Of a DNA stretch of 17,014 nucleotides, positions 7,364 through 13,998 are shown piece by piece. Each line of letters opens with the position of its first letter. Position 1 is the stretch's first letter. The stretch spans positions 1 through 17,014 of the forward strand of contig DLGZ01000061.1 of assembly GCA_002482965.1 (NCBI GenBank). Reading direction: 5' to 3'. The position numbers and the translations under genes were made by a program. Source of the DNA: Verrucomicrobiaceae bacterium UBA7681 (GTDB taxonomy: Bacteria; Verrucomicrobiota; Verrucomicrobiia; Verrucomicrobiales; Verrucomicrobiaceae). Under the pieces are notes generated by a model. The model saw nothing but the letters and a program-made list of their open reading frames with translations. It made no database searches and was not told where the DNA came from.

Positions 7364-8961
7364 ATGAGAAGGGTTTGGGAGTGCGGGGGCTGGGAGGCGA
7401 GAGTGGTCTTGGCTCGACGCCTGTGTGTGGGTCTGTCGCTTCGGTGGGGCGATGGGTGGGGGTGAGTTTTGTGGCGTGTCGGAAAGCGGTGCTAAAGGCC
7501 ACCGCACTCCGGGACGCTCTCGCGCTTTTGTTGATGGCATCTTCAGCGATGGCGCAGGAGCAGGCGGAGTATTATCGCACGGAAACTTATGAACTGCCGA
7601 AGGGGGTGAACTTTGAGGCGAGTGGCATCGCTGTGCTGCCGGATGGCAAGCTGGCGGTGGGGCTGCGCAAGGGTGAGGTGTGGATTGCGCAGAATCCGGG
7701 CGATGTGGCGAAGCCGGAGTTCAAGCTGTTTGCGAGCGGGCTGCATGAGATCCTTGGGCTGGCCTGGCATGACGGGGCGCTGTATGCGACGCAGCGTTCT
7801 GAGGTGACGAAGCTGCGAGACGTGGATGGTGATGGCAAGGCGGACGAATATCTTAGCGCGTCAACGGGCTGGGGTGTTTCGGGGGCTTACCATGAGTATG
7901 CGTATGGGCCGGTGTTTGATAAGGAGGGGAATCTGTATACCTCGCTGAACTCCAGCATGGGCAAGGCGTGGAAGGGCGCGGGCGATGAGGAGAAGAATCC
8001 GCTGTGGCGCGGGTGGGTGGTGCGCATGACGCCGGAGGGTAAACTGGAGCCGTGGTGTGCGGGATTTCGCAGTCCGTGTGGGATTGGTCAGAATGCGGAG
8101 GGTGATATTTTCATCACGGATCAGCAGGGCAACTGGATGCCGACGACGCCGCTGATGCATGCGCGCAAGGGGGCTTATTTTTCACATGCGGAATCCATTC
8201 ATGATGCGATGCGGCCGGAGTCGCCGGTGAAGATCGCGGCGAAGCAGCCGGATGGGATCACGGTGGCGGAGGCGATGAAGACGGTGCAGGGGTACACGCC
8301 GCCTGCGGTGTGGCTGCCGTATGTGAAGATGGGGCAGAGCGGGACGGGGATCGCGTGCGACTTGAGCGGTGGCAAGTTTGGGCCGTTTGAGAAGCAGATG
8401 TTTCTGGGGGAATTCGTGCTCAGTGGTGTGAACCGTGTGTTTTTGGAGAAGGTGGGCGGTGAATACCAAGGTGCGTGTTTTCCGTTTGTGGATGGGCTGC
8501 AGTGCGCGGCGCTGGGGCTGAATTTCTTGCAGGATGGATCGCTGGTGGTGGGGCAGTCGAATCGTGGGTGGAACAGCAAGGGGAACCGGCCGTTTGGACT
8601 GCAGCGGGTGGTGTGGACGAAGAAGACGCCGCTGGAGGTGGAGAAGATGGAGCTGACGAAAGCGGGGTTTCGTTTCACGTTTACGCTGCCGGTGGACAAG
8701 GGGAGCATGGGTGAGCTGACGGGGCAGAGCTACACGTATCCGTTTCAGAGCAAGTATGGTGGGGATGAGCTGGATGCGAAGCCGCTGGCTATCTCAAGCG
8801 CGAAGCTGTCGGATGATGGGCTGGTGCTGGAGGTGGCCTGCGCGGAACTGCGCACGGGGTATGTGCATGAGTTTGAGCTGCCGGAGTTGAAGGCGAGGGA
8901 TGGGGCGCCGCTGTGGCATCGCATGGCGTATTACACGGTGAACAAGTTGATTGCTGACTGA
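7357..8961 (+). CDS. PQQ-dehydrogenase-like/NHL beta-propeller protein, periplasmic
   Basis: This 534-residue protein resembles the beta-propeller dehydrogenase-like proteins (soluble glucose/sorbosone dehydrogenase or NHL type) often found beside c-type cytochromes in Planctomycetes and Verrucomicrobia. Propeller blades show as repeated strand-turn motifs: GIAVLPDGKLAVG at 90-102, LGLAWHDGALYAT at 133-145, DVDGDGKADE at 155-164 (a calcium-loop-like motif), FDKEGNLYTSL at 187-197, GIGQNAEGDIFITD at 242-255 and FLQDGSLVVGQSNRGW at 390-405. His131 or nearby histidines could serve a cofactor, but PQQ binding is not demonstrable. A C-terminal sandwich-like domain follows from about 420. The start is fixed by an excellent ribosome site and overlaps the cytochrome stop. 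The N-terminus is odd: about 45 Gly/Val-rich residues precede the signal-like ALALLLMASSAMAQ (54-67), and part of that region is a hairpin repeat. Substrate unknown. Confidence 0.8.
   Translation: MVDEKGLGVRGLGGESGLGSTPVCGSVASVGRWVGVSFVACRKAVLKATALRDALALLLMASSAMAQEQAEYYRTETYELPKGVNFEASGIAVLPDGKLAVGLRKGEVWIAQNPGDVAKPEFKLFASGLHEILGLAWHDGALYATQRSEVTKLRDVDGDGKADEYLSASTGWGVSGAYHEYAYGPVFDKEGNLYTSLNSSMGKAWKGAGDEEKNPLWRGWVVRMTPEGKLEPWCAGFRSPCGIGQNAEGDIFITDQQGNWMPTTPLMHARKGAYFSHAESIHDAMRPESPVKIAAKQPDGITVAEAMKTVQGYTPPAVWLPYVKMGQSGTGIACDLSGGKFGPFEKQMFLGEFVLSGVNRVFLEKVGGEYQGACFPFVDGLQCAALGLNFLQDGSLVVGQSNRGWNSKGNRPFGLQRVVWTKKTPLEVEKMELTKAGFRFTFTLPVDKGSMGELTGQSYTYPFQSKYGGDELDAKPLAISSAKLSDDGLVLEVACAELRTGYVHEFELPELKARDGAPLWHRMAYYTVNKLIAD
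7486..7505 (+). repeat. Short hairpin in the signal-peptide region of the propeller gene
   Basis: GCGGTG (7486-7491) and CACCGC (7500-7505) form a 6-bp stem with an 8-base loop. The surrounding segment, about 7478-7522, translates to CRKAVLKATALRDALA and looks like a short dispersed repeat I recall from Verrucomicrobia. It falls between the translation start and the hydrophobic core of the signal peptide. There is no second copy in the window. Confidence 0.35.
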
Positions 8962-9014
8962 GTCTGGTAAAATAGATCTGGCTTTTGATTAGTCGCTTCG
9001 GGTAAAAGAGGTTC

Positions 9015-9890
9015 ATGAGATTTTGGAAATGGATGCTGCCATGCCTTGGGCTGTTGGCGCTGCGGAGTTCGCTTTCCCAAGGTGTGCCGGAGGTTCGTCG
9101 CGCCAGCTACCGGGGCAGGGAGGTGCAGTTTCCGCCTGACGCGCGTCAGTTCAAAGGCTGGCGACACTACGGGCACAATGCGCCGGTGTGGAAGGTGGCT
9201 GAAGATCTACCCAAGGATGTCTTCACCTTTGCACGGCTGTGCTATCCGTTTCGTCGTGGCGGGCGCTGGACGGCGGATTATCCGGAGGCTGATCTGAATT
9301 TTTCGTTCCGTCTTCATCAGCTTACTTCGGTGCAGGTGAATCCGTATCCGGTCATTCTCGACATTGATGCCGAACAGCTGCGCCATCATCCCTTCCTCTA
9401 TGTCTCCGAGCCGGGGCACATGGACATCAGCGATGAGCAGGCGCGGGTGTTGCGTGAGTACATGCTCAATGGTGGCTTCGTCATGATTGATGACTTTTGG
9501 GGTGGCGATGAGTGGAAGGGCTTTGAGCCTGTCTTTAAAAATATTTGGCCGGATCGCAGCTATGAGGAGCTGAAGCCGGACCATCCCATCTTTCACTGTG
9601 TGTATGATCTGCCCACACCACCGCAGGTGCACAGCAATGTGTACTGGGCGGAGATGCGCAAGCTTGGGCGGACCAACATGAGCAATGAAATCCGCAAGGA
9701 CTCAGCTACGCCGCGCTTTCGCGCCGTGTTTGATGATCGGGGGCGAATGGTCATGCTGATCTGCTTGAACAATGACCTGGGCGATGGGTGGGAGCAGGAG
9801 CAGAGTGATCCGTGGTATTTTAGCAATGTGTCGGAGAAGCATGCGTATCCGCTGGGGATCAATATTGTGTTTTATGCACTGACTCATTAA
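9015..9890 (+). CDS. DUF4159 domain protein, exported
   Basis: This 291-residue protein matches my recollection of the DUF4159 family, whose fold is related to class I glutamine amidotransferases but without an assigned activity. Residues 1-22 are a signal peptide (WKWMLPCLGLLALRSSLSQG). FTFARLCYP at 71-79 and DLNFSFRL at 93-100 are family-like, followed by a core with EPGHMDISDEQARVLREYML at 131-150 and GGFVMIDDFWGGDEW at 152-166. HPIFHCVYDLP at 190-200 and the final LGINIVFYALTH are also typical. The start has AAAGAGG seven bases upstream. It follows the propeller gene after 53 bp and is the last member of the co-directional run of short gaps, so it probably works in the same periplasmic process. 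DUF4159 genes elsewhere often sit with MoxR/DUF58 genes; none is seen here, so this is a different context. Confidence 0.85.
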   Translation: MRFWKWMLPCLGLLALRSSLSQGVPEVRRASYRGREVQFPPDARQFKGWRHYGHNAPVWKVAEDLPKDVFTFARLCYPFRRGGRWTADYPEADLNFSFRLHQLTSVQVNPYPVILDIDAEQLRHHPFLYVSEPGHMDISDEQARVLREYMLNGGFVMIDDFWGGDEWKGFEPVFKNIWPDRSYEELKPDHPIFHCVYDLPTPPQVHSNVYWAEMRKLGRTNMSNEIRKDSATPRFRAVFDDRGRMVMLICLNNDLGDGWEQEQSDPWYFSNVSEKHAYPLGINIVFYALTH

Positions 9891-9960
9891 GACGAGACAT
9901 TTAATTTTGAGGTGTCCAAGTTTCTGCTTGATTGAGAATTACATCTTGATACCTAAAAAA

Positions 9961-10350
9961 ATGATCTGTAATCGCCAACAACTTGGAGCCTTCTTTGCAC
10001 TCACCCTCGCCCTCAGCCTGACGTCCTGCGAAACGCTGCCTCCGCCCGATGGTGTCGATGAACCCGGTGCCGTCAGCAAGGCCAGCATCCTGACCGAGTC
10101 CCAGGTCGCCCAGCGCTTTTTTCAGGCCTACAAGAATCACAACCGCGCCGCCGCTGCTAAAGTCGCCAGCGACACCGCCCTCGATAAGCTGAACTGGGAC
10201 GCAGATGCTGGCTCATCTTCCAACCTGCGCCTCGAACATACTGACAACGGATACGCCATTGCCTACGATGGCGGTGCCATCCTCCTCTCCATCTTCAGCG
10301 ACGGCCACGTCGGTGCAAACGTCGCCGATGTGGAAATGATCGCCGATTAG
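9961..10350 (+). CDS. Small lipoprotein of unknown function
   Basis: I do not recognise this 129-residue protein. It begins with a lipoprotein signal: a hydrophobic stretch FFALTLALSL (11-20) and the lipobox LTSC with Cys23 as the lipidated residue, so it should be anchored to a membrane on the outer side. After a Pro-rich linker (LPPPDG), an Ala-rich helical region (residues about 41-70) is followed by short strands (LRLEHTDNGYAIAYDG, then AILLSIFSDGHVGANV). There are no cysteines or catalytic motifs in the mature part. The ATG at 9961 was chosen because the signal starts there; the frame is open from 9907 but the added residues spoil the signal. It lies 70 bp after the DUF4159 gene in the same direction and converges with the M56-secretin gene. 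It could be part of the upstream cluster or a single gene. Confidence 0.75.
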   Translation: MICNRQQLGAFFALTLALSLTSCETLPPPDGVDEPGAVSKASILTESQVAQRFFQAYKNHNRAAAAKVASDTALDKLNWDADAGSSSNLRLEHTDNGYAIAYDGGAILLSIFSDGHVGANVADVEMIAD

Positions 10351-10442
10351 TCTTCGATCAGGATCTCTGGGGGGGATGGATGCCGCTGGCGTGAGCAGTG
10401 CCGGACGGCGGATATCACTCTCGCTGCCCATCGGCTGCCCCC

Positions 10443-12422
10443 TCACTTCTCCAGCACTGTCAGCGTATCCTCCGCTTCAAGCGGCTTTGTCCCCTCCTTG
10501 CTGAGATGAATCATCACCGACTCATTCCCACGGCGCAGCTGCGCCCAGTCCGCATCAGCGCGGTCGCTTAGCCCTTGTGCATCATTCAGCAAATCCTGCA
10601 CCGTCTTGCCCGCTTTGAAAAGATATCGCCCCTGTCGTTTCACCTGACCAAACACCGTCACAGCAGGCTCCGGCGGTCGCACCTTAGCAGTCCCAGCCTC
10701 CACCACATTCGCCTGAATGATGAAGTAGATCAGGTCCTTCGTCTTCGGCATCCGGCTGGTCAGCGGCGTGGCGTCAGGCCCTCCCAGCCCGCCAAACACC
10801 ACGCTCTGTCCCGGCTTCATCACAAAGCTCGCCGTTGTCTTCAGCGTGTGAAAAATCGGCTGCTGGATCTTGTTTTCGGAGACGACTTTGCCTGCTTGGG
10901 TGATGGGGGTGCCGTAGTCGATGAAGCCTTCGAAGCTCGTCGCCTCAGGCGTCACCGTCAGGTCGATGCTCCCATTCTCCATCAGCGTCGGCACCACCTC
11001 CATCCGCACCCCCACCGGCTTCATTTCAAAGGCCGTCGGCGTCGTCGGGATCAATGGCTCGGTCTGCGTCGCCTGTTTGGGCGGATCAAATTCGGTGGGG
11101 TAGATGAACTCGCGCACCACCTCCACCGTCGCCTTCTGCCCGCTCCGCGTCGTCACCGAGGGGGTGCTCATCAGGTCCACACCCTTCTGCTGGCTCAGCT
11201 TGCGCAGCAGGTTGTTGGCGTGCTCCTCGTTTAAAATACCCAGGCTCTGCAGCCCAGACTTGTTGCCATCCAGCGTCAGCCCTGCCTCTGCCAGCACGGG
11301 CGAGTCCATGGGAATGCTCACAAACCGACTCATCACCAGGATCTGCTTCGGCACCACTGGCACCGCCTTCCGGCACGCCGTCAGTCCCGCCAGGCCAAAC
11401 GCCCCCACCACCGCTGGCAGGAGGAGGGTGAGCTTTTGCAGGGGGGAGTAGGTGTGGCGGCTGCGGTCTGGGTGGATGAGGCTGGCGAGGCGCTGGTGCA
11501 TGGCTTTGGCATTGGCGGAGACGGACATGGCGAGGGCGAGCGGGAGCCAGGGGCGGGAGGTGGTGCCGAGGGAGGCGACGGCGGCGAGGAGTTCGCTGGC
11601 GAAGTCGTCGGGGGCTTGGGTGCTGTGGGAGAGGGCGAGGTCGTCGCAGGCTTGCTCGCGGGAGCGGTGGCTGGCGCGGAGCATGAGCCAGGCGAGGGGG
11701 TGGAACCAGAGGAGCAGGGAGGCGAGTGTGGTGAGGAGGGTGACGAGGATGTCGCCACGGGCGATGTGGGCGAGTTCATGGCGCAGGACGAGGCGGAGGC
11801 GGGTTTCTGACCAGGTGGTGGCTTGCTCGGGGAGGAGGACGGTTTTTTGGGTGAGGCCCCAGGTCATGGGGACGTGGCAGCGGGGGCTGATGCGCAGGCT
11901 GGTAGGTGGTAGTGGGAGATGGTAGGTGGTGGCTTCCTCGTGGAAGATGCGTTGAAGGTCGGGGGACTGGACGGGGTTTGAGGAGGCGCGCAGGCGACGA
12001 AGCGTGAGGGCTGAGAAGGCGAGGGTGATGGCTCCGGTGGTGATGCCGGTGAGCCAGAGCAGGGACCAGAGGGGCGAGGGCGGGGTGTCGGCCTGGGCTT
12101 CGAGTTTTAGATAGGCGGAGCTGGGTGGCTTGGGGGCGAAGGGGTCTTGGAGATCCTGCTGGGCTTTCTGTTGCAGCTCTTCGGCGGTTGGTGGGGTGGG
12201 CTGGGCGGCCCATGAAATGCTCCATGCTGGGGCGATGAAGGTGCAGAGCATGAGCACGGGGATGAGGAGAAGGGCGGAGGCCTGGAGGTAGTGGCGGCGT
12301 GCGGCGGAGAGCCGGGGCAGGCAGGCAGTGACTGCGCCTGTGAGGGGGAGCAGGACGGTGGTGTGGAGGGTGACATCGAGCAGCCAGCCAGGTGTCGAAG
12401 ATAGAAGATGCTCAATGTTCAT
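10443..12422 (-). CDS. M56 metalloprotease fused to secretin-like and SLBB domains
   Basis: This 659-residue protein joins three modules. Residues 1-345 are a BlaR1-like M56 protease: helices near 16-37, 47-65 and 118-140, zinc motif HELAH at 215-219 followed by IARGD, a helix to about 250, SREQACDD at 254-261 with likely third ligand Glu256, and a last helix at about 329-347. Residues about 355-575 match the C-terminal domain of secretins: VDLMSTPSVTTRSGQKATVE at 415-434, EFIYPTEF at 438-445, GVRMEVVPTLMENGSIDLTV at 471-490, FEGFIDYG at 497-504 and PGQSVVFGGL at 537-546. Residues about 585-659 form an SLBB-like domain (VTVFGQVKRQGRYLF at 588-602). BlaR1 normally has a penicillin-binding sensor here, so the fused part may be the sensor for its BlaI partner (12747-13133). 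A start at 12548 is also open but lies in a repeat element. The function is inferred; domain calls are from motifs. Confidence 0.8.
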   Translation of the reverse strand: MNIEHLLSSTPGWLLDVTLHTTVLLPLTGAVTACLPRLSAARRHYLQASALLLIPVLMLCTFIAPAWSISWAAQPTPPTAEELQQKAQQDLQDPFAPKPPSSAYLKLEAQADTPPSPLWSLLWLTGITTGAITLAFSALTLRRLRASSNPVQSPDLQRIFHEEATTYHLPLPPTSLRISPRCHVPMTWGLTQKTVLLPEQATTWSETRLRLVLRHELAHIARGDILVTLLTTLASLLLWFHPLAWLMLRASHRSREQACDDLALSHSTQAPDDFASELLAAVASLGTTSRPWLPLALAMSVSANAKAMHQRLASLIHPDRSRHTYSPLQKLTLLLPAVVGAFGLAGLTACRKAVPVVPKQILVMSRFVSIPMDSPVLAEAGLTLDGNKSGLQSLGILNEEHANNLLRKLSQQKGVDLMSTPSVTTRSGQKATVEVVREFIYPTEFDPPKQATQTEPLIPTTPTAFEMKPVGVRMEVVPTLMENGSIDLTVTPEATSFEGFIDYGTPITQAGKVVSENKIQQPIFHTLKTTASFVMKPGQSVVFGGLGGPDATPLTSRMPKTKDLIYFIIQANVVEAGTAKVRPPEPAVTVFGQVKRQGRYLFKAGKTVQDLLNDAQGLSDRADADWAQLRRGNESVMIHLSKEGTKPLEAEDTLTVLEK

Positions 12423-12475
12423 AAGATGGGTGCGTGAAATTTGGTTGGAGAAGGGGTGATTGAGTCGGTGCTCAA

Positions 12476-12718
12476 AATGACGAATGAATAAATCCGAGCC
12501 GAGCGGAGCGAGACAGACAGCCGAAGGCTGCCCCGAAGGGGTGAGCAAAGCGAATCAATGACGAAATAATAACCAATGACGAAGCTCGAAAAACGGAGCG
12601 ACCTCGCACTCGCGAATCAAAGCTCCACCTGCGACCATTGAGGCCACCCCTGCACTGCAAACTTAGGCATGTGAATTTAGTCATTGTTTTAGACATTCGG
12701 ATTTACTCATTAGTCATT
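12476..12718. repeat. 243-bp element with terminal inverted repeats, MITE-like
   Basis: The element starts AATGACGAATGAATAAA and ends with the reverse complement of AATGACTAATGAGTAAA; the outer 22 bases of the two ends match at all but two positions. It has no transposase gene. Inside are small hairpins, CAGCC-GAA-GGCTG (12518-12530) and CCCC-GAA-GGGG (12531-12541), and extra copies of the AATGACGAA word. A second element with nearly the same ends occupies 16882-17014, so this is a dispersed family. It sits between blaI and the M56-secretin gene, filling most of their 324-bp gap, and could separate or modulate their expression. Confidence 0.8.
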
Positions 12719-12746
12719 CAAAGGTGGCTCCACACATCCCAGCGCC

Positions 12747-13133
12747 TCATCTCTTCCCCCTCGCCTTCGCGCTATCCAAAAACCCCTTCAATTCCGTGAC
12801 TTCTTCTTCGCTGAGCTTGGTCTGGGGATGGCTGAGGTAGGCGGCGAGGGCCTGGGTGAGGGAGCCGCCGAAGAAGGTGCCGATGACGCGGCTGAGGGTG
12901 GACTGGCCGACCTCGGCCCGGGAATGGACGGGCTGGTAGATGAACTCGCGGCCTTCCTGGCGGTGCTTGAGCTGGCCTTTGCCTTCGAGGATGGTGAGGA
13001 TGGAGCGGAGCGCCGGGCGCGTGGGCGGCGAGTCCATGCCTTCGAGGATTTGTGAGAGTGTGGCCTCGCCTTGGGCAAAGACGAGATCCATCACCTCCCG
13101 TTCACGGCGGCTGAGATGGGCGATTTTCTTCAT
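12747..13133 (-). CDS. BlaI/MecI/CopY-family transcriptional repressor, second copy
   Basis: This 128-residue winged-helix repressor is a paralogue of the one at 1240-1644. LSRREREVMDLVFAQGEAT at 7-25 starts the DNA-binding domain, TRPALRSILTILEGKGQLKH at 38-57 covers the recognition region and GREFIYQP at 61-68 is the wing. The C-terminal part contains RVIGTFFGGSLTQALAAYLS (82-101), the dimerisation-type segment seen in the family. It should repress itself and the M56-secretin gene downstream (10443-12422), with which it shares strand but which is now 324 bp away because of the 243-bp element. A palindrome begins one base before its start codon (13135), again leaving no visible Shine-Dalgarno. 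Its recognition segment differs from the first copy, agreeing with the different operator word, so the two switches are probably insulated. Confidence 0.92.
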   Translation of the reverse strand: MKKIAHLSRREREVMDLVFAQGEATLSQILEGMDSPPTRPALRSILTILEGKGQLKHRQEGREFIYQPVHSRAEVGQSTLSRVIGTFFGGSLTQALAAYLSHPQTKLSEEEVTELKGFLDSAKARGKR

Positions 13134-13134
13134 G

Positions 13135-13193
13135 GGCTGAAAATTCAGCCTATGATGGGGCGGGAGTCAAGGGTGAAGATTGAATTTTCAGCC
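13135..13193 (-). promoter_or_regulatory. Paired palindromic operators of the second blaI
   Basis: Site one, 13135-13150, is GGCTGAA-AA-TTCAGCC with perfect 7-bp arms and touches the blaI start codon. Site two, 13178-13193, is the same sequence in the other orientation with one arm intact (TTTTCAGCC) and the other degraded. Their centres are 43 bp apart, close to four helical turns. This is the expected layout for a cooperative dimeric repressor, presumably the adjacent BlaI. The word shares nothing obvious with the operators at 1648-1686 beyond the GG...CC ends. Confidence 0.75.
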
Positions 13194-13236
13194 TTTAAAC
13201 TGAGGGAGAGGAGTGATATGAGAAATGATCGACCCC

Positions 13237-13998
13237 CTAAAATCTGCGCTCAATCGCAGACTGATCCGACTCAGTAAAGGAGACTAGTTCGGCAAAAACA
13301 TCCGATGGCGGCTTACCTCCTGATAAGCGTAAAACTAGCGACTCAATACTCGAGGCATGCAAAGTGGCGCGCCGAGGATTGAAAATTCCGAAATGCGACC
13401 AACGATTGCGACCCGAAGCTGCATCGAGAGCCGCATAGACAAGGATCTGGCGGATGTCCTTTCCAGAAGGTTTACGTGTTGTCGTCTTGACCTCGATTAA
13501 TGTACTTCCCACACCGATGTCTCCTTCGGAGGAATTTAAAAAGCCTGCACCTGGGAATGTTGGGCAAAACTGAATCTTGGCTCCTGCGGGATGTGAACGA
13601 TAAAGTGCATCATAGCGTAAACACAAAAGCAACCCTTCGGTTTTCTCAGCCTCCGATAGCGGTTCAACTTCGGTTGGTCTCCGACCTTCATAGCGATCAA
13701 TCAACTCAAAGGCCTCTTTCTCGGCCGCAGCCATGGCTGCCGTCGTCGCTTTTAGCGCAGTAGGTGCAATGCACTGTTCATTAGCGATTCGAGCTAATCG
13801 AAAAGCAAACTCGGCTACAATATCAAATCGCTCCACACCTTTGCCAACAGGCAACGGTGGCAGTTCTTTCCCCTTTTCATTCAACAGAGTTACTTCATAC
13901 CCTTCATTAAAAAGAGTAACAAATCGAGGCGTTAGAAGGGGCAATAATTCTTGCCAAAAGGCATCGAACGAACGTGAGAATGCTCGTTCGGAAATCAT
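13237..13998 (-). CDS. PD-(D/E)XK (RecB/Cas4-like) nuclease-like protein paired with the RT
   Basis: This 253-residue protein has no family I can name, but it shows the spacing of a PD-(D/E)XK nuclease: Asp160 in EGDIGVGSTLIEVKTT (158-173), Glu169 and Lys171 forming ExK, and RQILVY at 183-188 giving QxxxY (Gln184, Tyr188), a motif of the RecB/Cas4 branch. An upstream helical region (about 55-130) with Glu119 or Glu121 could supply a further acidic ligand. A loop SHFGIFNPRR (201-210) and a helix follow. No signal or membrane segment, so cytoplasmic. Its ATG overlaps the RT stop (ATGA, 13995-13998), so translation is coupled and the two proteins probably act together. Possible roles are an effector that cuts phage or host DNA, or processing of the RT product. 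GC content is lower than in the flanking genes, suggesting joint transfer with the RT. Nuclease fold is fairly sure, activity unproven. Confidence 0.7.
   Translation of the reverse strand: MISERAFSRSFDAFWQELLPLLTPRFVTLFNEGYEVTLLNEKGKELPPLPVGKGVERFDIVAEFAFRLARIANEQCIAPTALKATTAAMAAAEKEAFELIDRYEGRRPTEVEPLSEAEKTEGLLLCLRYDALYRSHPAGAKIQFCPTFPGAGFLNSSEGDIGVGSTLIEVKTTTRKPSGKDIRQILVYAALDAASGRNRWSHFGIFNPRRATLHASSIESLVLRLSGGKPPSDVFAELVSFTESDQSAIERRF

Noticed and set aside
12423..12548. Longer start for the M56-secretin protein at 12548
   Set aside because: The extra 42 residues come from the inverted-repeat element and precede a normal M56 N-terminal helix; the start at 12422 fits the family.
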